A DNA stretch of 64,000 nucleotides, taken from the NCBI RefSeq assembly GCF_030316845.1, contig NZ_JASZYS010000001.1:620001-684000 (forward strand). Direction: 5' to 3'. The notes beneath the pieces are model-generated. The model saw only the letters and a program-made list of their open reading frames with translations. It had not been told where the DNA came from and did no database searches. The position numbers and the translations under genes were made by a program. The DNA is from Variovorax davisae. Lineage in GTDB: Bacteria > Pseudomonadota > Gammaproteobacteria > Burkholderiales > Burkholderiaceae_C. This document shows positions 30,962-46,325 of the stretch, piece after piece; the stretch's first letter is position 1, and each line of letters opens with the position of its first letter.

Positions 30962-31755
30962 GCGTCGACGAGGTCAGCCACGTCACGTCCAAGGACAACC
31001 CGCTGCTCAAGGAATTGCGCAAGCTGGCGCACGACCCGGGCGCCTACCGCAAGGCCGGCCGGATCTGGCTCGAAGGCGACCACCTGTGCCGGGCGGCCCG
31101 CGAGCGCGGCGTGCGGCCGGCGGTGGCCGTGTTCGCCGAATCGCTCTGGCCCGCGGCGCGCCACGAATGGGCCGGCGCCGCGCCGAAGACGGTGGTGCTG
31201 GCCGATGCCCTGCTGGCGGGCGTGAGCGGGCTCGAATCGCCGGCGCCGATGGGTTTCGTGCTCGACCTGCCGGCCCGGCCCGCGGTCGAAGCGGCGTCGC
31301 CCACCGTCGTGCTGGACCGGCTGCAGGATGCCGGCAACGTGGGCTCGATCCTGCGCAGCGCGGCCGCCTTCGGCTTTGCGCAGGTGGTCGCGCTCAAGGG
31401 CACGGCGGCGCTGTGGGCGCCCAAGGTGCTGCGCGCCGGGATGGGGGCCCACTTCGGCCTGCGGCTGATCGAAGGGGTCGAGATCGAGGCGCTCGATGCG
31501 CTCGAGGTGCCCCTGATCGCCACCAGTTCGCATCGCGGCGATTGGCTGCATCGGGCCGAACTGCCGTTTCCCTGCGCCTGGCTGATGGGGCATGAAGGGC
31601 AGGGCGTTTCGGCCGCCCTCGAAGCCAGGGCGGCGCGCCATGTCCGCATTGCCCAGCCGGGCGGCGAGGAGTCGCTCAACGTCGCGGCGGCGGCGGCGAT
31701 CTGCTTGTATGCAAGTGCTGCGGGGGCGGATTCCGAGGCCTCGGGCCGGCTATAA
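30958..31755 (+). CDS. TrmH/SpoU family RNA 2'-O-methyltransferase
   Basis: 265 aa. The N-terminal substrate-binding part (about 1-100; [20 protein letters not shown]) resembles L30e-like RNA binding domains of 23S rRNA methyltransferases. The SPOUT domain has [21 protein letters not shown] (motif 1), [12 protein letters not shown] (motif 2) and [15 protein letters not shown] (motif 3, part of the SAM knot). The exact target nucleotide cannot be deduced. The carA promoter overlaps its last codons. Confidence 0.92.
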   Translation: MSVDEVSHVTSKDNPLLKELRKLAHDPGAYRKAGRIWLEGDHLCRAARERGVRPAVAVFAESLWPAARHEWAGAAPKTVVLADALLAGVSGLESPAPMGFVLDLPARPAVEAASPTVVLDRLQDAGNVGSILRSAAAFGFAQVVALKGTAALWAPKVLRAGMGAHFGLRLIEGVEIEALDALEVPLIATSSHRGDWLHRAELPFPCAWLMGHEGQGVSAALEARAARHVRIAQPGGEESLNVAAAAAICLYASAAGADSEASGRL

Positions 31756-31756
31756 T
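31751..31756 (+). promoter_or_regulatory. -10 hexamer of the carAB promoter
   Basis: A perfect TATAAT sits across the stop codon of the preceding methyltransferase gene. The region 17 bp upstream (GGATTC) is only a weak -35. A start near 31763 would give a leader of about 110 nt before carA. Confidence 0.5.
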
Positions 31757-31821
31757 CAAGGGCTTTCCCGCTCACACCCCGCCCACAGCGCACGCAAGCC
31801 AACTCCTCGACGAAGGTCGCA

Positions 31822-31852
31822 GCCCAAAGTCTTTCTTGGGTTCGCTTTGGGC
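31822..31852 (+). promoter_or_regulatory. carA leader hairpins, candidate attenuator
   Basis: An 8-bp perfect stem GCCCAAAG (31822-31829) / CTTTGGGC (31845-31852) has a 15-nt loop. The loop contains TTGGG (31836-31840), which can pair instead with CCCAA (31823-31827). The two pairings exclude each other, as in attenuators or switch leaders. The carA ribosome site CCGGAG (31862-31867) begins 10 bases later. Confidence 0.4.
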
Positions 31853-31873
31853 GTCATCCATCCGGAGATCCCA

Positions 31874-33050
31874 GTGCTTTTGTCTCTCAAGGGAAAATTC
31901 CCGCCCGCCATCCTGGCGCTTGCAGACGGCACGGTCTTTCTCGGCAACTCGATCGGCGCCACCGGCGCCACGACCGGCGAAGTGGTGTTCAACACCGCCA
32001 TGACCGGTTACCAGGAAATCCTGACCGACCCGAGCTATTGCCAGCAGATCGTGACCCTCACGTATCCGCACATCGGCAACTACGGCGTCAACGAGGAAGA
32101 CATCGAGTCCGACAAGATCCATGCCGCGGGCCTGATCATCAAGGACCTGCCGCTGGTCGCTTCCAACTTCCGCAAGAGCGAGACGTTGAACCAGTATCTG
32201 GTGCGCGGCAAGACGGTCGCCATCGCCGACATCGACACCCGCAAGCTGACCCGCCACCTGCGCACGAACGGGGCCCAGAACGGCTGCATCCTGGGTCTCG
32301 CCGAAGGCGAGCAGGTCACGCAGGCCCTGATCGACAAGGCCGTGGCCGCCGCCAAGGGCGCGCCCAGCATGGCCGGGCTCGACCTCGCCAAGGTCGTCTC
32401 GGTCAAGGAAACCTACGAGTGGACCCAGACCGAGTGGAAGCTCGGCTCGGGCTACGGCGTGCAGATCACGCCCAAGTTCCACGTCGTGGCCTTCGACTAC
32501 GGCGTCAAGAAGAACATCTTGCGCATGATCGCCCAGCGCGGCGCCCGCATCACCGTGGTGCCGGCCCAGACGCCCGCGGCCGACGTGCTCAAGCTGCGTC
32601 CGGACGGCATCTTCCTGGCCAACGGCCCGGGCGACCCGGAGCCCTGCGACTACGCGGTCTCGGCGGTCAAGGAATTGATCGAGACCGGCATCCCGACCTT
32701 CGGCATCTGCCTGGGCCACCAGATCATGGCGCTGGCCTCGGGCGCCAAGACCTTCAAGATGAAGTTCGGCCACCACGGCGCCAACCATCCCGTGAAGGAC
32801 CTGGACAACGGCCGCGTGAGCATCACCAGCCAGAACCACGGCTTCGCGGTCGACGAGAAGAGCCTGCCGGCCAACCTGCGTCCGACCCACGTCAGCCTGT
32901 TCGACAACACGCTGCAGGGCCTGGCGCGCACCGACCGCCCGGCCTTCTGCTTCCAGGGCCACCCCGAGGCCTCGCCCGGCCCGCATGACATCGGCTACCT
33001 GTTCGACCGCTTCACGGCACTCATGCAAAGTCACAAAGAAGGACAGAAGA

Positions 33051-33058
<8 letters not shown>
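31874..33058 (+). CDS. carA: carbamoyl-phosphate synthase small (glutaminase) subunit
   Basis: It hydrolyses glutamine and channels ammonia to CarB for carbamoyl phosphate, used for arginine and pyrimidines. It is 394 aa from GTG 31874, with CCGGAG six bases upstream; the open frame continues 94 codons further but without similarity. The N-terminal CPSase domain begins [18 protein letters not shown]. The class-I glutaminase has its nucleophile Cys in [13 protein letters not shown] and its His/Glu in [13 protein letters not shown]. It overlaps carB by 8 bp. Confidence 0.97.
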
Positions 33059-36272
<3,214 letters not shown>

Positions 36273-36331
36273 TCGAGCGCAAGGTCTTGCCGGCGGGATG
36301 GCCGCAGAATCAGGTCGAAGGAGACTTTTGC

Positions 36332-37201
36332 ATGGAGAACCAACTCGTCGAGCTCGGGCTGAGCGACTGGAACGCGGCCACGCCGAACGAGGCCTGGATC
36401 GCGGCGCTCGAGGCCGGCAAGGTCTTGTACTTTCCGCAGCTCGGCTTCCGGTTGCAGCCCGACGAGCAGGTGCTGCTGACGCCCGCCGTGCTGTCGCCCG
36501 ACGTGCGCAACATCAGCCTGGACGCCAACGGCCGGATCAAGGGCGTGGCCGGCGACGAGGCGCGGCAACAGGCGGTGGCGGCCATGGTCGGGCGCTTCCG
36601 GACGCAGGCGCAGGCCTTGATCCACGGCCTGCTGCCGCACTACGTGCCGGCGCTGCGGCTGGCGCCGACCAGCTACCGGCCGGCCCAGGTCGAGACCCGC
36701 GTGCAGTCATGGCGCGCCGACGACCGCCGGCTGCACGTCGATTCGTTTCCCTCGCGACCCAACTACGGCGAGCGCATCCTGCGCGTCTTCACCAACGCCA
36801 ATCCGCAGGGCGCGCCCCGCGTCTGGCGGGTCGGCGAGCCGTTCGAGGCGGTGGCCGCGCGCTTCCTGCCGCGCGCCAAGCCTTATTCGCGCTGGCAGGC
36901 GAAGATGCTGCGGGCGCTGCGCGTGACCAAGTCGCTGCGCAGCGAGTACGACCACCTGATGCTGCAACTGCACGACGGCATGAAGTCGGACCTGGATTAC
37001 CAGGAGAAGTGCGAGCAGCAGACCGTGCCGTTCCCGGCCGGGTCGGTGTGGGTCTGTTTTTCGGACCAGACCTCGCATGCCGTGATGTCGGGCCAGTACA
37101 TGCTCGAGCAGACCCTGCATCTGCCTGCCGCAAGGCAATACAATCCCGATTCCAGCCCGCTCGCGATCCTGAGCCGGCTGACCGGACGCACGCTCGTCTG
37201 A
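36332..37201 (+). CDS. kdoO: 3-deoxy-D-manno-octulosonic acid (Kdo) 3-hydroxylase family protein
   Basis: An Fe(II)/2-oxoglutarate dioxygenase that turns the outer Kdo of LPS into Ko in Burkholderia and Yersinia. It is 289 aa with a good AAGGAG eight bases before ATG 36332. Iron ligands fit His135 and Asp137 in [12 protein letters not shown] and His249 in [13 protein letters not shown]. The segment [20 protein letters not shown] is characteristic of the family. It has no signal peptide, in line with action on the cytosolic face. It follows carB but has no pathway link to it; it fits the lipid A and KdsB genes elsewhere in the window. Confidence 0.85.
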   Translation: MENQLVELGLSDWNAATPNEAWIAALEAGKVLYFPQLGFRLQPDEQVLLTPAVLSPDVRNISLDANGRIKGVAGDEARQQAVAAMVGRFRTQAQALIHGLLPHYVPALRLAPTSYRPAQVETRVQSWRADDRRLHVDSFPSRPNYGERILRVFTNANPQGAPRVWRVGEPFEAVAARFLPRAKPYSRWQAKMLRALRVTKSLRSEYDHLMLQLHDGMKSDLDYQEKCEQQTVPFPAGSVWVCFSDQTSHAVMSGQYMLEQTLHLPAARQYNPDSSPLAILSRLTGRTLV

Positions 37202-37218
37202 GCTTTTTTCTCCCTTCG

Positions 37219-37252
37219 ACCGCCGAACGGCAGCGTTCGGCGGTTTCGCTTT
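37219..37252 (+). terminator. terminator-like hairpin between kdoO and greA
   Basis: A perfect 10-bp stem ACCGCCGAAC (37219-37228) / GTTCGGCGGT (37235-37244) has a 6-nt loop and the interrupted T-tract TTCGCTTTC. The stem is strong and the tail imperfect, so termination may be partial. Confidence 0.6.
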
Positions 37253-37265
37253 CTGGAGCAACGAA

Positions 37266-37742
37266 ATGGCCACCATCCCGATCACCAAGCTGGGCGCACA
37301 GAAACTGCGCGAAGAACTCCAGCGTCTGAAGACCGTCGACCGCCCCTGGGTCATCAACGCCATCGCCGAGGCCCGTGCACAGGGCGACCTGAGCGAAAAC
37401 GCCGAGTACGAGGTCGCCAAGGACCGGCAGGGCTTCATCGAGGGCCGCATCCAGGACATCGAGGGCAAGCTGTCGGCGGCGCAGATCATCGACCCGAGCG
37501 AACTCGACGCGGGTGGCAAGGTGGTCTTCGGCTCCACGGTCGAACTCGAGGAAGAAAAGACCGGTGAAGCCGTCAGATACCAGATCGTCGGCGAGGACGA
37601 GGCCGACCTCAAGCTGGGCCTGATCAACGTCTCCAGCCCGATCGCGCGGGCGCTGATCGGCAAGGAAGAGGGCGACACCGCCGAGGTGCAGGCCCCCGGC
37701 GGCGTCAAGCGCTACGAGATCGTCGCCGTCAGCTACCTTTGA
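37266..37742 (+). CDS. greA: transcription elongation factor GreA
   Basis: It rescues backtracked RNA polymerase by stimulating RNA cleavage. It is 158 aa. The N-terminal antiparallel coiled coil has the acidic tip [21 protein letters not shown], which reaches the polymerase active site. The C-terminal FKBP-like domain includes [26 protein letters not shown] ribosome site lies just before the ATG. Confidence 0.97.
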   Translation: MATIPITKLGAQKLREELQRLKTVDRPWVINAIAEARAQGDLSENAEYEVAKDRQGFIEGRIQDIEGKLSAAQIIDPSELDAGGKVVFGSTVELEEEKTGEAVRYQIVGEDEADLKLGLINVSSPIARALIGKEEGDTAEVQAPGGVKRYEIVAVSYL

Positions 37743-37764
37743 GCGGCTTCGGCCTCCCGCGCCC

Positions 37765-38178
37765 ATGAAGGACCGCATCGCCCTGCTGGTCGCCGCCTTC
37801 TGGTGGGGCAGCCTGTCGACCATCGGCTTCCTGGTGGTGCCGATGCTGTTCGCCCGCCTGGGCAGCCCGGCCGTGGCCGGCAACATGGCGGGCCAGCTGT
37901 TCGCGGCCCAGACCTGGGTGGCGCTGGCCTGCGGGCTGGTGCTGCTGGTGCACTTCCGGGCCCAGGCCGGCGAGCGGATGGATGCCGCCGCGCGGACGAT
38001 CACCGGCTGGGTGGTCACCGCCTTGCTGCTGGCCCTGCTGCAGCAGTACGCGGTCGCCCCGCGCATCCTGGCGCGCGAGAACCTCAGGCTCTGGCACTCG
38101 CTGGGCAGCGCCATGTACCTGGGTCAATGGCTCTGCGCCGGCGTCGTGCTCTGGCGCATGGGGCGCCGGACGGCCTGA
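37765..38178 (+). CDS. DUF4149 family integral membrane protein
   Basis: 137 aa with four hydrophobic segments (about 7-28, 45-63, 78-97, 112-130). The N-terminal AFWWGSLSTIGFLVVPMLFARL matches the WWG...VVP...LF pattern of DUF4149 proteins. The function is unknown. It starts 22 bp after greA and probably shares its transcript. Its TGA abuts the stop of the convergent glycosyltransferase gene (TGATCA). Confidence 0.8.
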   Translation: MKDRIALLVAAFWWGSLSTIGFLVVPMLFARLGSPAVAGNMAGQLFAAQTWVALACGLVLLVHFRAQAGERMDAAARTITGWVVTALLLALLQQYAVAPRILARENLRLWHSLGSAMYLGQWLCAGVVLWRMGRRTA

Positions 38179-38949
38179 TCAGGCCTTCCAGAAGCTGGTG
38201 ATCCAGCGCGCCGGCCGGATGAACCGGAAGCGCCGGTTGCGCCGTCCGGCCAGGGCGTCGGGCGGATTGCATTCGCCGTGAAAGACCATGATCCGCGCGC
38301 CTTCGGGCACGAAGGGCTCGCGCCAGTAGTTGGTCGGCCAGGTCGGGATGCCGTGGTACTTGAAGCTCGGGCACCAGGCTTCGGGCCAGTAGGCGAGCTT
38401 GCCCTGGCGGTGCATGTAGTCCGACAGGTAGGCCTGCTCGTTGCGGTATTCGGCCTGCACCGCATCCATGTTCTGGCGGAAATGCGCCAGCACGTCGGGA
38501 TGGGCTCCTAGTTCGAAGCGGTACACCGAGGAGTTCCCGGTGATGCGCCGGCGCCGCCAGGGGCGCTCGTAGTCGTGGATGATCAGGAACTCGCCCGGCT
38601 GCTCGAAGAAGGCGTCCAGGCTGCCGACCACGACGACGTCGAGGTCGACGAACAGGGCGGTGCCGCGCAGCCCGTGCAGGTCGGCCTCGAAGGTGGTCAG
38701 CTTCTTCCAGGCCCGGTCGGGCTGGCCCGGCGCCAGTTCCAGATCGAGCGGCGGGATCGGAAAGCACTTCACCTCGCTGCGGATGCCCTTGGCGTCATCG
38801 GTCAGGCAGACGAAGCTGAAGTCGCCCGTGAGGTGGCGCCGCACCATCGCATAGAGGCGATTGACGTAGTCGGGCCCGTACTTGGTGCCCCACTTCATGC
38901 ACAGGACGTGCCGTTGGCGCGGGAGCTGGCCCGCCGTCTCGCTCGGCAT
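38179..38949 (-). CDS. putative glycosyltransferase (nucleotide-sugar fold)
   Basis: 256 aa, cytosolic. The N-terminal VLCMKWGTKYGPDYVNRLYAM and FSFVCLTDD resemble the start of GT-A-type transferases. LFVDLDVVVVGSLDAFFE contains the DxD metal/nucleotide-sugar motif. The C-terminal VFHGECNPPDALAGR supplies a further conserved His. The acceptor is unknown; an LPS or capsule sugar is a reasonable guess given the envelope genes around. It begins 2 bp from the yhbY stop on the same strand. Confidence 0.75.
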   Translation of the reverse strand: MPSETAGQLPRQRHVLCMKWGTKYGPDYVNRLYAMVRRHLTGDFSFVCLTDDAKGIRSEVKCFPIPPLDLELAPGQPDRAWKKLTTFEADLHGLRGTALFVDLDVVVVGSLDAFFEQPGEFLIIHDYERPWRRRRITGNSSVYRFELGAHPDVLAHFRQNMDAVQAEYRNEQAYLSDYMHRQGKLAYWPEAWCPSFKYHGIPTWPTNYWREPFVPEGARIMVFHGECNPPDALAGRRNRRFRFIRPARWITSFWKA

Positions 38950-38951
38950 CC

Positions 38952-39431
38952 TCAGTCTGCCTGGTTCCGCTTCTTGGCCGACAGCGGCCGCTTGGCCTTG
39001 GCACGCTTGATCGTGCCGCCGGGCGTCAGGCGCTGGTTGCCGAGCACCCGCAGGGTCTTGATCTCGGGCCGCTGGCCGGCGCGCTTGCTGTACTTGATGA
39101 TCTTGACGTCGCGCGGGCCGGGCATCCGGTCCTCGTCGATCGTGCGTTCCTTCTCGGGGATCGGCCGCCAGAGCACCAGCAGCTTGCCGATGTGCTGGAT
39201 CGGCGCGGCGTCCAACTGGTCGGAAAGGGTCTGGAGCATGGCTTCGCGCGCCGCGCGGTCGTCGGAGAAGACGCGCACCTTGATCAGGCCATGGGCCTTG
39301 AGCGCGGCGTCGGCTTCCTTCACGACGGCGGGGGTCAGCCCGTCGCCGCCGACCATGACGATCGGGTCCAGATGGTGCGCTTCGGAGCGGTGCACCTTGC
39401 GCTGCGCAGGGGTAAGTTGAATGGCGGGCAT
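38952..39431 (-). CDS. yhbY: YhbY family RNA-binding (CRM domain) protein
   Basis: It binds pre-50S ribosomal particles and aids large-subunit assembly. It is 159 aa from ATG 39431. The CRM domain (about 1-95) begins [20 protein letters not shown] and has the GxxG loop in [14 protein letters not shown] basic tail (about 100-159; [17 protein letters not shown]) extends well past the 97-residue E. coli protein and probably adds RNA contacts. It diverges from rlmE with only 20 bp between the starts, so the two promoters must lie within each other's coding sequence or share the gap. Confidence 0.9.
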   Translation of the reverse strand: MPAIQLTPAQRKVHRSEAHHLDPIVMVGGDGLTPAVVKEADAALKAHGLIKVRVFSDDRAAREAMLQTLSDQLDAAPIQHIGKLLVLWRPIPEKERTIDEDRMPGPRDVKIIKYSKRAGQRPEIKTLRVLGNQRLTPGGTIKRAKAKRPLSAKKRNQAD

Positions 39432-39451
39432 CCCCGTATTATCGAGTGTCA

Positions 39452-40120
39452 ATGAATCCCAAACCGAAAACGAAGAAGCTGAACAAGGCTTGGCTGCACG
39501 ATCACCTCAACGATCCCTACGTGAAACTGGCCAACCGGGAGGGCTACCGGGCCCGCGCCGCCTACAAGCTGAAGGAGATCGACGAGACCCTGGGCCTGAT
39601 CAAGCCCGGCCAGCTGGTGGTCGACCTGGGGTCGACGCCGGGCGCCTGGAGCCAGTACGTCAGGCGCCGGATGTCGCCGGCAGGCGCGGCGTCGGGCGAA
39701 CTGGCCGGCACCATCATCGCGCTCGACATCCTGCCGATGGAGCCGATCGAGGGCGTCACCTTCCTGCAGGGAGACTTCCGGGAGGACGAGGTGCTGGCCC
39801 GGCTGGCCACCGCCATGGACGGTCGGCTGGCCGACGTGGTGGTGTCCGACATGGCGCCCAACCTGTCGGGCATCGCCTCGGCCGACACCGCCCGCATCGC
39901 CCACCTGATCGAGTTGGCCATCGACTTCGCCCGCCAGCACATGAAACCCGAGGGCGCGCTGGTCGCCAAGCTGTTCCACGGCAGCGGCTACGCCGAGCTG
40001 ACCCGGCTGTTCAAGGACAACTTCCGGACCGTGAAACCCATGAAACCCAAGGCTTCGCGGGACAAATCCTCGGAAACCTTCATGGTCGGCATCGGCCTCA
40101 AGCGCCCGGATACCAATTGA
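39452..40120 (+). CDS. rlmE: 23S rRNA 2'-O-ribose methyltransferase RlmE (FtsJ/RrmJ)
   Basis: It methylates U2552 (E. coli numbering) in the 23S A-loop on the 50S subunit. It is 222 aa. After a basic start come SRA-like [17 protein letters not shown] with the catalytic Lys, the SAM loop [14 protein letters not shown], Asp in [13 protein letters not shown] and a Lys in [13 protein letters not shown] chose ATG 39452 over GTG 39446. In many proteobacteria it lies directly before ftsH, as here. Confidence 0.96.
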   Translation: MNPKPKTKKLNKAWLHDHLNDPYVKLANREGYRARAAYKLKEIDETLGLIKPGQLVVDLGSTPGAWSQYVRRRMSPAGAASGELAGTIIALDILPMEPIEGVTFLQGDFREDEVLARLATAMDGRLADVVVSDMAPNLSGIASADTARIAHLIELAIDFARQHMKPEGALVAKLFHGSGYAELTRLFKDNFRTVKPMKPKASRDKSSETFMVGIGLKRPDTN

Positions 40121-40191
40121 TACCTGTCAAAAACCGCTTGTGTCCTATGGCTGCTCTAGGGAATTCACGGGTTTTCGCAGGTTGAAAAGCC

Positions 40192-40197
40192 TAAAAT
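40192..40197 (+). promoter_or_regulatory. possible -10 of the ftsH promoter
   Basis: TAAAAT lies in the 151-bp gap before ftsH. A GTTGAAA (40181-40187) just upstream resembles a heat-shock sigma-32 -35, with CGCCAATT (40201-40208) a poor -10 match. E. coli ftsH is heat-shock controlled. The evidence here is weak. Confidence 0.25.
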
Positions 40198-40271
40198 GGG
40201 CGCCAATTGCCGCAGACAGTGCGCTTTTTTTCGTTCCCTAATTTTTTGCGCGCCCCCGACTGGAGTTTCGT

Positions 40272-42191
<1,920 letters not shown>

Positions 42192-42211
42192 GCATGATGC
42201 TCTGGCAGATC

Positions 42212-42238
42212 ACGGGGCCTCGGGCCCCGTTTTTCTTT
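42212..42238 (+). terminator. Rho-independent terminator after ftsH
   Basis: A perfect 8-bp stem ACGGGGCC/GGCCCCGT with loop TCG is followed by TTTTTCTTT. It separates ftsH from folP-glmM. Confidence 0.85.
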
Positions 42239-42252
42239 GGGGCCGGGCGCGC

Positions 42253-43113
42253 ATGACGTCGGTCTGGCGCACGACCCGCTTCGCCATCGACCTGGCGCGT
42301 CCCCAGGTGATGGGCATCGTCAACGTCACGCCGGACTCGTTCTCCGACGGTGGCGCGCATGCGTCGACGGCCGCCGCGGCCGCGCATTGCGTGCGGCTGG
42401 TCGAGGAGGGCGCCGACATCCTGGACATCGGCGGCGAGTCGACGCGACCCGGCAGTCCCGCCGTGCCGCTCGACGTCGAACTCGCGCGTGTGCTACCGGT
42501 GGTGCGCGAGGCCGTCACGCTGGGCGTGCCGGTCTCGGTCGACACCTACAAGCCCGAGGTGATGCGCGCCGTGCTGGACCTGGGCGCCGACATCGTGAAC
42601 GACATCTGGGCGCTGCGCCAGCCTGGCGCGATGCAGGCGGTGGCGGCGCATCCGGCCTGCGGGATTTGCCTGATGCACATGCACCGCGATCCCCAGACGA
42701 TGCAGTCGGCGCCGATGGACGGCGACGTGGTGCCCGAGGTGCGCAGCTTTCTCGAACGGCAGGCGCGGTCGCTGGCCGCGCTGGGGGTCGAGGCGTCGCG
42801 GATCGTGCTCGATCCGGGCATCGGCTTCGGCAAGACCGTGGCGCAGAATTTCTCGCTGCTGGCGCGCCAGCGCGAACTGCTCGCGGCGGGCTGGCCGCTG
42901 CTGGTCGGCTGGTCGCGCAAGTCCTCGATCGGCAGCGTCACCGGCATCGCGCAGGCCGGCGAGCGGCTGGTTCCCAGCGTGGCCGCGGCGGTGCTGGCGG
43001 TCGATCGCGGCGCGGCGATCGTGCGCGTGCACGATGTGCGCGAGACCGTGGCCGCGCTCGCCGTCTGGCGGGCGATGGCCGAGCAACAACAAGAACAGGA
43101 AACGAACCCATGA
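42253..43113 (+). CDS. folP: dihydropteroate synthase
   Basis: It condenses p-aminobenzoate with 6-hydroxymethyl-dihydropterin diphosphate in folate synthesis and is the sulfonamide target. It is a 286-aa TIM barrel. [15 protein letters not shown] (loop 1) and [13 protein letters not shown] (loop 2) are the two DHPS signatures. [10 protein letters not shown] and GWSRKSSIG follow. Its stop overlaps the glmM start (ATGA). Confidence 0.96.
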   Translation: MTSVWRTTRFAIDLARPQVMGIVNVTPDSFSDGGAHASTAAAAAHCVRLVEEGADILDIGGESTRPGSPAVPLDVELARVLPVVREAVTLGVPVSVDTYKPEVMRAVLDLGADIVNDIWALRQPGAMQAVAAHPACGICLMHMHRDPQTMQSAPMDGDVVPEVRSFLERQARSLAALGVEASRIVLDPGIGFGKTVAQNFSLLARQRELLAAGWPLLVGWSRKSSIGSVTGIAQAGERLVPSVAAAVLAVDRGAAIVRVHDVRETVAALAVWRAMAEQQQEQETNP

Positions 43114-44444
43114 CAAGGCAATACTTCGGCACCGACGGCATCCGCGGCACGGTCGGCCAGCCACCGATCACGCCGGACTTCGTGCTGCGGCTCGCCCATG
43201 CGGTCGGCCGGGTGCTCAAGAAGACCGAGTCGCGGCCGACCGTGCTGATCGGCAAGGACACCCGCATCTCGGGCTACATGCTCGAATCAGCGCTGGAATC
43301 CGGCTTCAATTCGGCCGGCGTCGACGTCGTCCTGCTCGGCCCGCTGCCGACCCCCGGCGTGGCCTACCTGACGCGCGCCCAACGGGCCAGCCTGGGCGTG
43401 GTGATCAGCGCCAGCCACAACGCCTTTCCCGACAACGGCATCAAGTTCTTCAGCGCCCAGGGGACCAAGCTCAGCGACGAGTGGGAGCTGGCGGTCGAAG
43501 CGGCGCTCGAAGAGGCGCCGGTGTGGGCGGATTCGGCCCAGCTCGGCAAGGCGCGCCGCCTCAACGATGCACCGGGGCGCTACACCGAGTTCTGCAAAAG
43601 TACTTTCGCCAACGACCTGACGCTGCGCGGCATGAAGCTGGTGGTCGATGCCGCGCACGGGGCGGCCTACCAGGTGGCGCCGCAGGTCTTCCACGAACTG
43701 GGCGCCGATGTGATCAGCATCGGCTGTTCGCCCGACGGCCTCAACATCAACAAGGGATTCGGCGCCACCCATCCGCAGGCGCTGATCGATGCCGTGCGGG
43801 CGCAGGGCGCGCACTACGGCATCGCGCTCGACGGCGATGCCGACCGGCTGCAGCTGGTGGATGCCGAAGGGCGCCTCTTCAACGGCGACGAACTGCTCTA
43901 CCTGATGGTGATGGAGCGCATCGCGCGCGGCGACAAGCCGGCCGGCGTAGTCGGCACTTTGATGACCAACAAGGCGGTCGAGGTGGCGCTGAAGGGGCAG
44001 GGGATCGAGTTCGTGCGGGCCAAGGTCGGCGACCGCTATGTGCTCGAAGAGCTCGAGAAGCGCCGCTGGCTGCTCGGCGGCGAAGGCTCGGGCCACCTGC
44101 TGGCGCTCGACCGCCACACCACCGGCGACGGCATCGTGAGTGCACTCCAGGTGCTGCAGGCTTGCGTGCGCAGCGGACGGAGCGTGGGCGAATTGCTGGC
44201 TGGTGTGACGCTGTTCCCCCAGACGCTGATCAACGTGCGGCTGGCGGAGGGGCAGGACTGGAAATCCAACGCGGCGCTGTCCGCCGAGAGCGAACGCGTC
44301 GAGCGGGAGCTCGGCGACAGCGGGCGGGTGCTGATCCGTGCCAGCGGCACCGAGCCGCTGCTGCGGGTCATGGTCGAGGCGCGCGATGCGGCGCAGGCCG
44401 AGCGCTGCGCGCGCAGCATCGCCGAGACGCTGAACCTCGCCTAG
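43110..44444 (+). CDS. glmM: phosphoglucosamine mutase
   Basis: It converts glucosamine-6-phosphate to glucosamine-1-phosphate, leading to UDP-GlcNAc for peptidoglycan and lipid A. It is 444 aa. The phosphoserine is Ser102 in [13 protein letters not shown]. Metal binding is at [10 protein letters not shown], and sugar binding is at GEGSGHLL. The phosphate loop near the C-terminus is [13 protein letters not shown]. The folP-glmM order and 4-bp overlap downstream of ftsH match other proteobacteria. Confidence 0.97.
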   Translation: MTRQYFGTDGIRGTVGQPPITPDFVLRLAHAVGRVLKKTESRPTVLIGKDTRISGYMLESALESGFNSAGVDVVLLGPLPTPGVAYLTRAQRASLGVVISASHNAFPDNGIKFFSAQGTKLSDEWELAVEAALEEAPVWADSAQLGKARRLNDAPGRYTEFCKSTFANDLTLRGMKLVVDAAHGAAYQVAPQVFHELGADVISIGCSPDGLNINKGFGATHPQALIDAVRAQGAHYGIALDGDADRLQLVDAEGRLFNGDELLYLMVMERIARGDKPAGVVGTLMTNKAVEVALKGQGIEFVRAKVGDRYVLEELEKRRWLLGGEGSGHLLALDRHTTGDGIVSALQVLQACVRSGRSVGELLAGVTLFPQTLINVRLAEGQDWKSNAALSAESERVERELGDSGRVLIRASGTEPLLRVMVEARDAAQAERCARSIAETLNLA

Positions 44445-44453
44445 CGCAACGCC

Positions 44454-44948
44454 ATGAGCGCCACCGGTGTGATCGAGATCGTCAAGGCCGACTATCGGGA
44501 TCCTGCGCACGCGCAGGCACTGGTATCGCTGCTGGACGCCTATGCGCGTGATCCTGCAGGCGGGGGCACGCCGCTGGCCGAGGAGGTGCTTGCCGGCCTG
44601 CCCGCGGCGCTGGCGGCCAGGCCGCAGGCCTTCAGCGTGCTGGCCTGGGCCGGCGACCAGCCGGTCGGCCTGGTCAATTGCATCGAGGGCTTCTCGACCT
44701 TCGCCTGCCGGCCGCTGGTCAACGTGCACGACGTCGTGGTGCTGGCCAGCCACCGCGGCCAGCGCATCACGCAGCGGATGCTGCAGCGCGTCGAGCAGGA
44801 GGCCCACGCGCGTGGCGCCTGCAAGCTCACGCTCGAAGTGCTGTCGGGCAACCGCAGCGCCTTGCGGGCCTACGAGCGGGAGGGCTTCGCGAGCTATCAA
44901 CTCGATCCGGCCTTCGGCTCGGCCATGTTCCTGCAGAAGAAGCTCTGA
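44454..44948 (+). CDS. GNAT family N-acetyltransferase
   Basis: 164 aa, a GCN5-related acyl-CoA transferase with an unknown acceptor. Strand 4 and motif A are seen at NVHDVVVLASHRGQRITQRML, which holds the pyrophosphate-binding loop R/Q-x-x-G-x-R/I pattern. Motif B is CKLTLEVLSGNRSALRAYEREGF. It starts 9 bp after glmM and may be co-transcribed. Confidence 0.88.
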   Translation: MSATGVIEIVKADYRDPAHAQALVSLLDAYARDPAGGGTPLAEEVLAGLPAALAARPQAFSVLAWAGDQPVGLVNCIEGFSTFACRPLVNVHDVVVLASHRGQRITQRMLQRVEQEAHARGACKLTLEVLSGNRSALRAYEREGFASYQLDPAFGSAMFLQKKL

Positions 44949-44951
44949 ACG

Positions 44952-44985
44952 AAAAAGCCGCCGGCACCCGAGGGTGCGCGGCGGC
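44952..44985 (-). terminator. Rho-independent terminator of the acyl-CoA catabolic cluster
   Basis: Read on the minus strand, a GCCGCCG/CGGCGGC stem (44979-44985 with 44957-44963) continues, after a one-base bulge, into a GCACCC/GGGTGC stem and ends in TTTTT. It lies 19 bp after the acyl-CoA dehydrogenase stop. Confidence 0.85.
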
Positions 44986-45004
44986 CCGATACGGCGCAAC
45001 GCGC

Positions 45005-46279
<1,275 letters not shown>

Positions 46280-46325
46280 GTCGTCTCCAGGTGGGTAATC
46301 GTTCAGGCGGCCGCGGCCGCGCCGC

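Noticed and set aside
39447..39452. TTGACA on the minus strand as -35 of yhbY
   Set aside because: At 17 bp spacing the -10 position is GC-rich coding sequence, and the nearby GATAAT is only 3 bp away.
40221..40254. T-rich tracts before ftsH as a terminator
   Set aside because: No stable GC stem stands directly before either T-run on the plus strand.
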